NCBI RefSeq assembly: GCF_027474525.2
Contig: NZ_CP114882.2
Span: 868,001 to 932,000 of the forward strand
DNA: 64,000 bases
Direction of reading: 5' to 3'
Source: Flavobacterium lacustre
Lineage (GTDB): Bacteria; Bacteroidota; Bacteroidia; Flavobacteriales; Flavobacteriaceae
Part shown: one piece after another, positions 33,387-42,450 of the stretch
Layout: each line of letters starts with the position of its first letter
Numbering within the stretch: position 1 is the stretch's first letter
Position numbers and translations under genes: made by a program
Notes under the pieces: generated by a model
The model's input: the letters and a program-made list of their open reading frames with translations, nothing else
The model's database searches: none
Told to the model about the DNA's origin: nothing

Positions 33387-33532
33387 TTAGCCTGGATCGC
33401 AGTGAAAGGCCGGAGCAAAATAAGTTAGGTTTCTAGCCCTAAAAAAGCGACCGGAGGAAGCTCTTTTAAGGGCTTTAGAAACCTTAGTTATTTGTGAGGA
33501 CTTGTAACGAAGAGCCAGATTAGCTCCTCGTT
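33387..33532. ncRNA. Structured intergenic element (possible ncRNA or mobile repeat)
   Basis: A 146-bp element with conserved-looking ends (TTTTAGCCTGGATCGCAGTG at the left, GAGCCAGATTAGCTCCTC at the right) around a large central hairpin: left arm 33418-33444, right arm 33464-33493, about 25 pairs with only small bulges, loop of 19 nt. Short pairings CTGG/CCAG and GGAGC/GCTCC link the two ends. There is no ORF. It lies upstream of the ALDH gene and downstream of the nuclease-fold gene. From memory, elements bounded by TAGCC...AGCTCC occur between genes in many Flavobacteriia; not verified. Strand and function are unknown. Confidence 0.5.
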
Positions 33533-33575
33533 TTGACAATTCCCAAGTGACAAAATACTTTTGAATTATGAACCA

Positions 33576-34685
33576 TCATTTTTTTTCTTTAATCAGGTAA
33601 ATATAAACCGGAAAATGGTCGCTGTATCCAACTTCGGAAGCCGAATGGCGCAACGGATATCCTTTATATTGTCCTGATTGTTGTATCAAAAAAGATTTGT
33701 TGTAAATCCCGGCTTTCCAATAGCGAAAGGTAGAAATATCTGTTTTTAACAACGATTCTGAAATCATGATTTGGTCGAAAATATCCCAAGTATCGCGAAA
33801 AGCAATTGTTCCCATTCCGTTTTTGGCCATTTCTTCGAATGGATTGTATATTCCTTTTGGGACAACGTCGTTCTTATTTCCTTTGGCTCCGAGCGCTATT
33901 TTGACGCTTTTATTATAGGAACCATCATTTAAATCGCCCATCGTAATGACTTTTGCCTTTGGATTTATGCGCTGCAAAGAATCGATAATTCTCCTGTTTA
34001 ACGCTCCTGCGGCTTCTCGATACGGGCTTGATTTTTTTTCGCCTCCGGAACGCGAAGGCCAGTGATTGACAATAATATTGATTTCCTCGCCGTCCAGAAA
34101 TCCGGTGACCAAAAGCTGATCTCGGGTGTAAACGCGGTAATTCTTCGTGCTTATTTGCGTGATATCATCTGTTTTTTCGTCGGATTCCGTTTTAGTGTTT
34201 TCTTTGATTTTATTTTCCTTTCGATAGACATATAAAGGAATGTTACTGTAATTTGTGGGTTGAAATTGCTTTTTTCGATACAATAAAGCAACGTCAATTC
34301 CTCTTTTATCGGGAGAATCAAAATGAATTATACCGTACTCTTTGTTGATCAGTTTCGTTTGCTTGACTAAATCTTCGAGGACGCTGCGATTCTCGATTTC
34401 GCAACCGCCAATAAATGTTGGGGAATCCGGATTTTCAGCGGAACCAATTTCGGCTAAAACCTGAGCTAGATTTTGTAGTTTTTGTTGGTATTTCTGTGAA
34501 GTCCAATGTTGAGTTCCTTTTGGTGTCCACTCATCATCATTGGTTTGTGGGTCATTTATAGTATCAAATAAATTTTCGAAATTATAAAAGGCAGCGGTAT
34601 GAATGACATAGTTTTTTTGCTGCGCCGTAGTTTTTGGAATTGAAAAAAGTAAAATCAAAAAAGAAATCAGGGGCGTTATTCTCAT
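33576..34685 (-). CDS. Exported endonuclease/exonuclease/phosphatase-family protein
   Basis: A 369-residue protein with signal peptide (MRITPLISFLILLFSIPKTT) and an EEP fold: AFYNFENLFDTINDPQTND, GGCEIENRSVLEDL (catalytic Glu), VNHWPSRSGGEKK and MGDLNDG (catalytic Asp/Asn), ending VGYSDHFPVYIYL (catalytic His). Members cleave nucleic acids or phosphoesters; secreted ones in Bacteroidetes probably degrade extracellular DNA or RNA, or salvage phosphate. Substrate is not known. It is transcribed on the minus strand toward the structured element; it diverges from the LD-carboxypeptidase gene. Confidence 0.85.
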   Translation of the reverse strand: MRITPLISFLILLFSIPKTTAQQKNYVIHTAAFYNFENLFDTINDPQTNDDEWTPKGTQHWTSQKYQQKLQNLAQVLAEIGSAENPDSPTFIGGCEIENRSVLEDLVKQTKLINKEYGIIHFDSPDKRGIDVALLYRKKQFQPTNYSNIPLYVYRKENKIKENTKTESDEKTDDITQISTKNYRVYTRDQLLVTGFLDGEEINIIVNHWPSRSGGEKKSSPYREAAGALNRRIIDSLQRINPKAKVITMGDLNDGSYNKSVKIALGAKGNKNDVVPKGIYNPFEEMAKNGMGTIAFRDTWDIFDQIMISESLLKTDISTFRYWKAGIYNKSFLIQQSGQYKGYPLRHSASEVGYSDHFPVYIYLIKEKK

Positions 34686-34826
34686 GAATTTTGTGTTTTA
34701 ATAAATGGCTTATTGTAAAAATACTTCATTTGAAGTTGAAACTCTAAAATATTTTTTGAAATGTATATCTTTGTTTTTAGTCGAAAGACCTGTCCTAATT
34801 TGATTTATTCGAAAAAAATAAAAAAC

Positions 34827-35828
34827 ATGAATCGCAATCTCTTACCATTTATAAAAAACAATCGTGTTTTATATAAATTCCTATTGCTTATTTTTGTTTT
34901 GCAATCTATTAAAAGTCAAGCCCAAATGAACATGATGACACCTGCCCGTTTACAAAAAGGAGATACAATTGCTATTTTGGCAACAGCCCGAAAAAACATA
35001 GACGATAATCTTAAACCTGCTTTAGATTTATTACACAGCTGGGGATTAGAAGCGGTTATTGGCAGCAGCATTGGCTTAGACGACAATCAATTAGCAGGAA
35101 CCGATGCGCAACGTGCAGCCGATTTTCAAGCGCAACTGGACAACCCAAATATCAAAGCAATTTGGTGTGTTCGCGGCGGGTATGGTACGATTCGGATGAT
35201 TGATTTACTGGATTTTACCCAATTTAAAGAAAATCCGAAATGGATTATTGGTTTTAGTGATGTCACCGTTTTGCACAATCACTTGAATACAATGGGTTTC
35301 AAATCGATTCATGGAATTATGCCTATAAGTGTGCCAAAAGCAAGTCCTCAAGCTATCGAAAGTTTGCGGAAATCTTTATTTGGAGAAAAAATAATATACG
35401 AGATTGATCCTTTTGTAATGAACCGTTTCGGCACCGCTTCAGGCGAATTAGTGGGTGGTAACTTGTCTATTTTATATAGTGTTTTGGGTTCGCCGTCCGC
35501 GATTGATTGCACAGATAAAATATTATTTTTAGAGGATTTAGATGAATATTTGTATCATATTGACCGTATGATGATGAATCTTAAACGCAACGGCTGTCTG
35601 GAAAGCATCAAAGGAATTATTGTGGGTTCTATGACAAAAATGAAAGACAATGATATTCCTTGGGGAAAAAATGCCTTAGAAATCATTGAAGATGTTACAA
35701 AAAAATATAATATTCCGGTTTTATATAATTTCCCGGCAGGACATATTCAGGACAATCGTGCGCTAATTATGGGAAGCAAAGTGACTATTGATGTAAATGA
35801 GACTTGCGGCAAAGTAGTATTTGAATAA
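34827..35828 (+). CDS. LD-carboxypeptidase (S66, muramoyltetrapeptide carboxypeptidase)
   Basis: A 333-residue enzyme that removes the terminal D-alanine from peptidoglycan tetrapeptides in cell-wall recycling. The serine nucleophile is Ser144 in GFSDVTVLHNH, the catalytic Glu in LFLEDLDEYLYHID, and His in PAGHIQDNRALIMG. The first 30 residues (about VLYKFLLLIFVLQSIKSQAQ) look like a signal peptide or anchor, whereas E. coli LdcA is cytoplasmic. The frame extends to 34761, but MNRNLLPF at 34827 is the natural start. yraN follows four bases after its stop. Confidence 0.88.
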   Translation: MNRNLLPFIKNNRVLYKFLLLIFVLQSIKSQAQMNMMTPARLQKGDTIAILATARKNIDDNLKPALDLLHSWGLEAVIGSSIGLDDNQLAGTDAQRAADFQAQLDNPNIKAIWCVRGGYGTIRMIDLLDFTQFKENPKWIIGFSDVTVLHNHLNTMGFKSIHGIMPISVPKASPQAIESLRKSLFGEKIIYEIDPFVMNRFGTASGELVGGNLSILYSVLGSPSAIDCTDKILFLEDLDEYLYHIDRMMMNLKRNGCLESIKGIIVGSMTKMKDNDIPWGKNALEIIEDVTKKYNIPVLYNFPAGHIQDNRALIMGSKVTIDVNETCGKVVFE

Positions 35829-35832
35829 AAAA

Positions 35833-36192
35833 ATGGCAGAACACAACGAATTAGGTAAATTAGGAGAAGAAATGGCTGTAGAATACCTGCAAAAAAACGG
35901 CTACACCATTCTGGAAAGGAATTGGACTTTTCAAAAAGCCGAAATTGATATTCTTGCCCAAAAAGAAAACACACTGGCTGTTGTAGAAGTAAAAACCCGT
36001 TCATCTCTTGAATTTGGTTTACCTCAAGACTTTGTTAAACCCAAAAAAATTCAACTTCTCGTAAAAGCAGTTGACGCTTATGTAAACGAAACAAATCTGG
36101 ATATCGAGGTCCGTTTTGACATCATTGCGATACACAAAGAGGACAAATCTTTTGTAATTGAGCACCTTATGGACGCTTTTTATCATTTTTAA
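35833..36192 (+). CDS. YraN-family (UPF0102) putative nuclease
   Basis: A 119-residue protein of the UPF0102 family. The PD-(D/E)xK nuclease core is complete: NELGKLGEEMAVEYLQKNG, EID at 37-39, and VEVKTRS with Glu52 and Lys54. Family members resemble Holliday-junction resolvases, but the biological role is not established. The frame could begin with TTG at 35821 inside the previous gene; ATG 35833 gives the standard size. It is cotranscribed with the LD-carboxypeptidase gene. Confidence 0.88.
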   Translation: MAEHNELGKLGEEMAVEYLQKNGYTILERNWTFQKAEIDILAQKENTLAVVEVKTRSSLEFGLPQDFVKPKKIQLLVKAVDAYVNETNLDIEVRFDIIAIHKEDKSFVIEHLMDAFYHF

Positions 36193-36212
36193 CAAAAAAA
36201 TTTAATGTTATA

Positions 36213-36243
36213 TTTGTAACAAATTGTTTTTTATTTATATTTG
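36213..36243 (+). promoter_or_regulatory. Bacteroidetes-type promoter for the ACT-like gene
   Basis: TTTG at 36213-36216, 19-nt spacer, then TATATTTG at 36236-36243. A second TATATTTG overlaps the -33 (36209-36216), so a tandem start is possible. The predicted leader is about 60 nt and A/C-rich. Confidence 0.6.
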
Positions 36244-36309
36244 CACTGGTTTTTAACACAACTACTACCAAACACAACTATTTTACAAAAAAACTAAACT
36301 CTTACAACT

Positions 36310-36966
36310 ATGAAAACCGTTTCTTCAATTGTAGAAAATTACATTAAAACAAAGCCTTTTTTATTGAATGCATTATCTCTTGGAATCATCAATTTGACTT
36401 CTCTTTCTCGGAATATTATGACCGAATTAGAAAGTGAATTTGGAAAAGAAGTAAAACAAGGCGCCGTTGTAATGTCTCTGAAAAGACTTACGGAAGAATT
36501 AGATTTTAAGCTGAATCACAAAATAAATAAAGTAATCAAAAACATTGGTGAAATTACCGTTCGTTCAGAATTGACGGATTACACTTTTGCAGCTTCGGAT
36601 ACCGTTTTGAACAAACAAGCGGATTTGATTACGGATATCAATACTTTTTCGGATATTTTTTATACTTCTTCAAGAGGTGTAAATGAAACTAATATTGTGG
36701 TGAGCAACAGTGTAAATCACTTAGTGGACAAGCATTTTGCAAACGAAAAATTAATTCAAAAATTAGAAAATCTAGCTTCAATAACGGTAAAATTACCTAA
36801 AGAAAATATCGTTGTTCCAGGAATTTATTATTTCATTTTTCAGCGTTTGGCTTGGGAAGGAATTATCATCAATGAAGTAATTTCGACTTCAAATGAGTTT
36901 ACTATTTTAGTAAGCGAAAATGAAGTGGATGTAGCTTTTAAAGTAATCAAAGATTTGAAAAACTAA
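36310..36966 (+). CDS. ACT-like domain protein (aspartate-kinase-like regulatory part)
   Basis: A 218-residue cytoplasmic protein. The N-terminal half (about residues 1-90) is helical and wHTH-like in character (GIINLTSLSRNIMTELESEF, GAVVMSLKRLTEEL). The C-terminal 75 residues (VPGIYYFIFQRLAWEGIIIN then EVISTSNEFTILVSENEVD) resemble an ACT domain as found at the end of aspartate kinases. The catalytic kinase domain is absent, so this is not a working aspartate kinase. In Flavobacteriia such proteins are often misnamed aspartate kinase. An amino-acid-sensing regulator is a reasonable guess. Confidence 0.6.
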   Translation: MKTVSSIVENYIKTKPFLLNALSLGIINLTSLSRNIMTELESEFGKEVKQGAVVMSLKRLTEELDFKLNHKINKVIKNIGEITVRSELTDYTFAASDTVLNKQADLITDINTFSDIFYTSSRGVNETNIVVSNSVNHLVDKHFANEKLIQKLENLASITVKLPKENIVVPGIYYFIFQRLAWEGIIINEVISTSNEFTILVSENEVDVAFKVIKDLKN

Positions 36967-36988
36967 TAATTCCTGTTCTACAAATAAG

Positions 36989-37027
36989 GTAAAGCTTCCA
37001 GACTTTTAAAGATTGGAAGCTTTTTTT
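36989..37027. terminator. Bidirectional intrinsic terminator
   Basis: AAAGCTTCCA pairs with TGGAAGCTTT, loop of about 13 nt, T run to 37027. It separates the ACT-like gene (plus) from convergent mfd (minus). Confidence 0.85.
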
Positions 37028-37031
37028 ATTT

Positions 37032-40000
37032 CTATTTCCCCAACAACTCCATCAGTTCCAAAGCGGTTCTGGTATTCTTCACATTGTCAAAAGTCAACAA
37101 AAGTCGTAATCCAGCCGGTGTTTGCTTTTCTTTCATTTTGCATAAATTAGGATGTTTTTGCACAAACTGCAGTACTTTATGAAAACGATTCGATTGGTAA
37201 TAATCCGATTGTTGATCTGAAATAAAATACCCAATCATCTTACCTTGTTTCATCACTAATTTCTCGATTCCAATGCGAGTCGCAATCCATTTGATTCGGA
37301 TACTGTTCATCAACGCTTTGGCTCTTGGCGGCATTGGGCCAAAACGGTCAATCAATTTATTTTGGAAAATAATGAGTTCTTCTTCATTTTTCACAGTGCC
37401 TAATTCATTGTACAAACTCAATCGCTCCGAAACATTATTGATATATTCATCCGAAAACAACAACTCAAAATCGGTATCGATTTGCAAGTCTTTGACGTAT
37501 TCTTTGGTTTCCAAATTATTTTCCTCCGGATACAAATCCTTGAATTCATTTTCTTTCAATTCATCGATGGCTTCGTTCATGATTTTTTGATACGTATCAA
37601 AACCAATTTCGTTGATGAAACCACTTTGCTCACCACCTAATAAATCTCCGGCACCACGAATCTCTAAATCTTTCATTGCAATATTGAATCCGCTTCCCAA
37701 TTCGCTAAACTGTTCCAAAGCCTGAATTCGTTTTCTGGCATCATCGGTCATCGCAGAATACGGCGGACAAATAAAATAACAGAACGCTTTCTTATTGCTA
37801 CGTCCTACTCGACCGCGCATTTGATGCAAATCAGACAATCCGAAATTATTGGCGTTATTGATAAAAATCGTATTCGCATTGGGAACGTCTAATCCGCTTT
37901 CGATAATTGTGGTTGCTACCAAAACGTCAAATTCGCCGTTCATAAAAGCCAACATCAATTCTTCCAGTTTTTTTCCATCCATCTGACCGTGACCAATTCC
38001 AACTCTGGCATTGGGCACCAAACGCTGAATCATTCCTGCCACTTCCTTGATGTTTTCTATTCGATTATTAATGAAAAAAACCTGTCCGTTACGTTGAATT
38101 TCATACGAAATCGCATCCCGAATCACCTCTTCACTAAAACCAACAACATTCGTTTCAATAGGATAACGATTGGGCGGAGGCGTTGTAATTACGGATAAAT
38201 CACGCGCGGCCATCAATGAAAACTGTAACGTTCTAGGTATTGGCGTTGCGGTCAAAGTAAGCGTATCCACATTAGCCGCAATGGTTTTGAGTTTATCTTT
38301 TACATTCACTCCAAATTTTTGTTCCTCATCTACAATCAACAAGCCCAAATCTTTAAAAACGACATTTTTGTTGACTAACTGATGTGTTCCAATCACAATA
38401 TCAAGCTTTCCTTCGGCTAATTGTTTTAGCGTTTCTGCTTTTTGTTTGGCGGTTCTAAAACGGTTCAAATACCCAATAGAAACCGGCATATCTTTCAATC
38501 GTTCTGTAAAAGTTCTGTAATGTTGGTAGGCCAAAATCGTCGTAGGAACCAAAATTGCCACTTGTTTACTATTATCCACAGCTTTGAAAGCCGCACGAAT
38601 AGCCACTTCAGTTTTACCGAAACCTACATCTCCACAAACCAAGCGATCCATTGGTCGGTCGCTCTCCATATCGGCTTTAACTTCTGCTGTCGATTTGGTT
38701 TGGTCCGGTGTATCTTCATAAATAAACGAGCTTTCCAGTTCATTTTGCAAATAACTGTCGGGTGCAAACTGGAACCCTTTTTCGAGTCTTCTTTTGGCAT
38801 ACAATTGAATCAAATTGAATGCAATATGTTTGACGCGTGCCTTAGTTTTTTGTTTTAAAATCTTCCAGGCATTCGAACCCAATTTGTAAATTTTGGGCGG
38901 CGTACCGTCTTTTCCGTTGTATTTTGAAATTTTGTGCAGCGAATGAATACTCACATATACAATATCATTATCAGCATAAACGAGTTTTATCGCTTCCTGC
39001 GTTTTGCCTTCAACCTGTATTTTTTGCAGCCCTCCAAAACGTCCGATTCCGTGATCAATGTGCGTCACATAATCCCCAACAGAAAGTGTTGTGAGTTCTT
39101 TTAAAGTAATATTCTGTTTTTTCGAATAGCCATTTTTGATGCTGAATTTATGATAGCGTTCAAAAATCTGATGGTCGGTGTAACAGGCTATTTGGTTTTC
39201 CTCGTCAATAAATCCTTGGTACAAAGGCAAAACAATGGTATTGTATTGCTTGCGAATATTCTCCGAATTCGCTTCATCCAAGGTTTCAAAAATATCATGA
39301 AACCGTTTGGCTTGGGCATCATTCGAACAAAACAAATAATTTTTATAGCCGTTGAAATGATTTTCATTCAAATTGTTCAACAACAAATCAAATTGCTTGT
39401 TGAACGATGGTTGCGGTTGGATATGAAATTCGAACTTTTTGGTGGTTCTAAAAATAGGTTTTGAACCCCATTCGACCACCGAAAAATCCAACGCTCTTTT
39501 TATAAAAGAAGTCTGATTCAAAAACAGCTGTTCCGGCGTTGCATGCTTAATTTCTTTAGCTAATTTCTCAAAAGCTTCTTCGGCTTTGCCAAATTGTTTA
39601 TCTAATTCCGACAATAAATTCTCGGTGTTCTGAATAAAAATCACCGTTTTCTCCGAGATATAATCTAAGAAACTTTCTCGATTTTCTTGAAAAAATTTGT
39701 TCTCCACATTGGGGATAATCGTGATTTTTTTCTGTGTTTCTAATGACAATTGAGTCGCCACATCAAAACTCCGAATACTTTCGACTTCGTTACCAAAAAA
39801 CTCGATGCGATACGGATTATCATTGGAAAACGAAAAAACATCGACAATTCCACCACGAACGGAAAATTCGCCAGGTTCTGTAATAAAATCAACTCTTTTG
39901 AATTCATATTCGAACAAAACTTCATTGATAAAATCAATAGAAATTTTGTCGCCAACGCTTACTTTCAAGGTGTTTTTGTCTAACTCTTTTCGGGTTACCA

Positions 40001-40397
40001 CTTTCTCAAAAAGTGCTTCGGGATAGGTAACAATAACGGCGGGTTTCTTGCGGGAATTGATTCGGTTGAGCACTTCGGCACGCAATAAAACATTGGCATT
40101 ATCGGTTTCTTCAATTTGGTACGGACGGCGAAAAGAGCCTGGATAAAACAGTACATCTTGGTCGCCGATCATTTGTTCTAAATCATTCAAATAATAAGCG
40201 GCTTCTTCTTTGTTATTTAAAACAACCAAAAAAGGAAGTTCGGCTTTCTTAAAAAGAGAACGAATTACAAATGAAAATGACGAACCTAACAAGCCGTCAA
40301 GATGCATTTTTACTTGATTATTTTCGATTAAACGCGCAACAATTTGCTGCGTTTTTGGCGAATTATCATAAGTACTGTATAAGATTTTTTTACTCAA
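37032..40397 (-). CDS. mfd: Transcription-repair coupling factor
   Basis: A 1121-residue translocase that removes stalled RNA polymerase and recruits UvrA. Domain order is standard: UvrB-like N-terminal domain (about 1-330), CarD-like RNA-polymerase-interaction domain (from about residue 440, LSVGDYVTHIDHGIGRFGG), RecG-like helicase motor with Walker A GDVGFGKTE at about 587-595 and DEEQ box at about 690, and a C-terminal TRCF domain (KMKEKQTPAGLRLLLTF near the end). Nothing is missing. Its start codon overlaps the stop of the upstream lipoprotein gene by eight bases, so the two are cotranscribed. Confidence 0.97.
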   Translation of the reverse strand: MSKKILYSTYDNSPKTQQIVARLIENNQVKMHLDGLLGSSFSFVIRSLFKKAELPFLVVLNNKEEAAYYLNDLEQMIGDQDVLFYPGSFRRPYQIEETDNANVLLRAEVLNRINSRKKPAVIVTYPEALFEKVVTRKELDKNTLKVSVGDKISIDFINEVLFEYEFKRVDFITEPGEFSVRGGIVDVFSFSNDNPYRIEFFGNEVESIRSFDVATQLSLETQKKITIIPNVENKFFQENRESFLDYISEKTVIFIQNTENLLSELDKQFGKAEEAFEKLAKEIKHATPEQLFLNQTSFIKRALDFSVVEWGSKPIFRTTKKFEFHIQPQPSFNKQFDLLLNNLNENHFNGYKNYLFCSNDAQAKRFHDIFETLDEANSENIRKQYNTIVLPLYQGFIDEENQIACYTDHQIFERYHKFSIKNGYSKKQNITLKELTTLSVGDYVTHIDHGIGRFGGLQKIQVEGKTQEAIKLVYADNDIVYVSIHSLHKISKYNGKDGTPPKIYKLGSNAWKILKQKTKARVKHIAFNLIQLYAKRRLEKGFQFAPDSYLQNELESSFIYEDTPDQTKSTAEVKADMESDRPMDRLVCGDVGFGKTEVAIRAAFKAVDNSKQVAILVPTTILAYQHYRTFTERLKDMPVSIGYLNRFRTAKQKAETLKQLAEGKLDIVIGTHQLVNKNVVFKDLGLLIVDEEQKFGVNVKDKLKTIAANVDTLTLTATPIPRTLQFSLMAARDLSVITTPPPNRYPIETNVVGFSEEVIRDAISYEIQRNGQVFFINNRIENIKEVAGMIQRLVPNARVGIGHGQMDGKKLEELMLAFMNGEFDVLVATTIIESGLDVPNANTIFINNANNFGLSDLHQMRGRVGRSNKKAFCYFICPPYSAMTDDARKRIQALEQFSELGSGFNIAMKDLEIRGAGDLLGGEQSGFINEIGFDTYQKIMNEAIDELKENEFKDLYPEENNLETKEYVKDLQIDTDFELLFSDEYINNVSERLSLYNELGTVKNEEELIIFQNKLIDRFGPMPPRAKALMNSIRIKWIATRIGIEKLVMKQGKMIGYFISDQQSDYYQSNRFHKVLQFVQKHPNLCKMKEKQTPAGLRLLLTFDNVKNTRTALELMELLGK

Positions 40398-40992
40398 CTC
40401 GTGGTAAATTTTTATCGATTGGGATGTTCGGAATGGCTCTTGTGGTATCCATCATTTTTAACAAATCAGACTCGCCTTCTTCGACTGGGATTTTACTTTT
40501 TTCTACAATTTTATCCATTTGCCTTTGTAAGGAAACCAATTCTTTATTGATTTCGGCAATTAGAAGAACCACTTTTTTATCTGGAATATTATCTAAATGA
40601 ATAAATAAATCCAATAAACGAACTTTAGTTATCAATACAGAAATTCGGCTTTTTATTTGAGGTTTACTAAAATTATACGGGATATTATTAGAAAGTGCCA
40701 TCGCTTTTTTAGAAATTTCAGAAGACTTTTTCTGAAAAGCGCCAATGGTTTTTTTAGGTTTTTGAGCTAATTCCGCCAAAAAAAGACGCAATTCAGTCCA
40801 ACTCGCCACACTGGCTTCCGAAGTTGTATTGATTGGTGTATCATAAAAAACCCAACCTTTGTTGATGTTTGAAAAGATAAGCTCTTTTTTTTCAGCTGCT
40901 TTTTTGTTTTCGGCCTGGCGTTTTTGATTGTTATTCTGACAAGAATTCAGTACGAATAGCAACAAAAAGAAACTGATTAATTTATATTTCAT
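40390..40992 (-). CDS. Putative lipoprotein cotranscribed with mfd
   Basis: A 200-residue protein with a type II signal: MKYKLISFFLLLFVLNSCQN, lipobox Cys at residue 18. The mature part is helical and lysine-rich (about residues 20-40 and 90-200), with no recognised domain. It is likely anchored to an envelope membrane. The 8-bp overlap with mfd suggests translation coupling, an odd partnership for a DNA-repair translocase; this may be only convenience of expression. Confidence 0.7.
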   Translation of the reverse strand: MKYKLISFFLLLFVLNSCQNNNQKRQAENKKAAEKKELIFSNINKGWVFYDTPINTTSEASVASWTELRLFLAELAQKPKKTIGAFQKKSSEISKKAMALSNNIPYNFSKPQIKSRISVLITKVRLLDLFIHLDNIPDKKVVLLIAEINKELVSLQRQMDKIVEKSKIPVEEGESDLLKMMDTTRAIPNIPIDKNLPRVE

Positions 40993-41166
40993 TTGTGAAT
41001 ATATTAAAGTACAAAGTTACAAAGTAAATTTACAATAACGAATTACAACCATAGATTAACAATATGGTATTTTAGCTGTTATTTTTATGTTTTAAAAAAT
41101 AAAAATTAAGAATTTCATAAGTATTTAAAATGTCGTTTTGTGAAATTTATAACTTTTTTAATCAAA

Positions 41167-41196
41167 TTTGTGTTATTTTATAAATCATTATATTTG
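41167..41196 (+). promoter_or_regulatory. Bacteroidetes-type promoter for threonine dehydrogenase
   Basis: TTTG at 41167-41170, 18-nt spacer, TATATTTG at 41189-41196, 20 bp before ATG 41216. Confidence 0.6.
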
Positions 41197-41215
41197 TGTT
41201 TATAAAAGAACTCAC

Positions 41216-42169
41216 ATGAATCCGAAAATATTAATCATAGGCGCCTGCGGACAAATTGGAACGGAATTAACGCATCGGCTTCGTAAGCTTTACGGAACCG
41301 AAAATGTGATTGCTTCCGACATTCGAAAACTGAACAATGACGTTGTAAATTCGGGTCCCTTTGAAGTCGTAAATGCATTAGATTTTAATCAGATTGAACA
41401 TTTGGTAGAGATTCATCACATCACGGATATCTATTTGATGGCCGCACTATTATCGGCAACAGCCGAAAAAAACCCTGCTTTTGCTTGGGATTTAAATATG
41501 AATTCACTGTTTCACGTTTTGAATTTGGCTAAAGCCAAAAAAATAAAAAAGATATTCTGGCCATCGAGCATCGCTGTTTTTGGCCCTACAACTCCCAAAG
41601 AAAACACGCCTCAATATACCATCATGGAACCTTCTACGGTTTACGGCATCAGCAAACAATCTGGCGAAAGATGGTGCGAATATTACAATCATATCTTTGG
41701 TGTAGATGTACGAAGCGTGCGTTATCCTGGATTAATAAGCTGGTCAACGCCTCCTGGTGGTGGCACAACAGATTATGCTGTGGACATTTTTCATAAAGCT
41801 TTAAGTGACAAGAAATATGAATGCTTTTTATCTTCGGAAACCAAAATGCCAATGATGTATATGGATGATGCCATTGACGCAACAATTCGTATTATGCAAG
41901 CGCCAACGGAACAAATTAAGATTCGTTCTTCTTATAACTTAGCCGCAATGAGCTTCACGCCAATAGAAATTGCTGCCGAAATACAAAAACACATTCCAGA
42001 ATTTAGCATTACTTACAATCCTGACTTTCGTCAAAAAATAGCCGATAGTTGGCCCGCCAGCATCGATGATTCCGAAGCTCGAAAAGACTGGAACTGGCAT
42101 CACGAATTTAATTTAGAAACAATGACAATTGATATGCTGGAGCATTTAAGTGCTGAAAATCATTCTTAA
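41216..42169 (+). CDS. L-threonine 3-dehydrogenase, SDR type
   Basis: A 317-residue extended SDR. The cofactor motif GACGQIG is at residues 9-15, and the catalytic Tyr/Lys pair is in YGISKQSGERW (about 143-153), with SSIAVFGP upstream. Several stretches (RYPGLISWSTPPGGGTTDYA, MMYMDDAIDATIRIM) match the UDP-galactose-4-epimerase-like L-threonine dehydrogenase first described in Flavobacterium frigidimaris, which turns threonine into 2-amino-3-ketobutyrate. The kbl lyase is not adjacent. The frame extends to 41168 but MNPKILII at 41216 lies after the promoter and is the real start. Confidence 0.88.
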   Translation: MNPKILIIGACGQIGTELTHRLRKLYGTENVIASDIRKLNNDVVNSGPFEVVNALDFNQIEHLVEIHHITDIYLMAALLSATAEKNPAFAWDLNMNSLFHVLNLAKAKKIKKIFWPSSIAVFGPTTPKENTPQYTIMEPSTVYGISKQSGERWCEYYNHIFGVDVRSVRYPGLISWSTPPGGGTTDYAVDIFHKALSDKKYECFLSSETKMPMMYMDDAIDATIRIMQAPTEQIKIRSSYNLAAMSFTPIEIAAEIQKHIPEFSITYNPDFRQKIADSWPASIDDSEARKDWNWHHEFNLETMTIDMLEHLSAENHS

Positions 42170-42200
42170 AAATAGAGAACTCCCAGATTTATATTAACCT

Positions 42201-42230
42201 AAAACCATCGGTATCGGTGGTTTTTTTTAT
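42201..42230 (+). terminator. Intrinsic terminator after threonine dehydrogenase
   Basis: AACCATCG-GTAT-CGGTGGTT with a following run of eight T. The remaining 220 bp up to the GH63-like gene show no other clear signal. Confidence 0.8.
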
Positions 42231-42450
42231 GGTTTAAATTGTTTAGATTCCTTAAAAAAATTGAACTCAAAAAACCGACCAAAACAATTCAATCAATATT
42301 ATTCTTGAGCAACTGTCCGTTTTAATTCAATTTTAAAGGGTTAAAAACTGAATATTGCCATTTATGACTAGGGATTTTTACAGAATAATTAGGTGTTTTT
42401 TGAACGTATTTATATAAATTGCCAAATGAAATTGAAATTAACAAAGTGAT

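Noticed and set aside
33387..33532. tRNA or tmRNA
   Set aside because: No cloverleaf, no T-loop GTTCGA motif and no CCA end; the fold is a single long hairpin with short end pairings.
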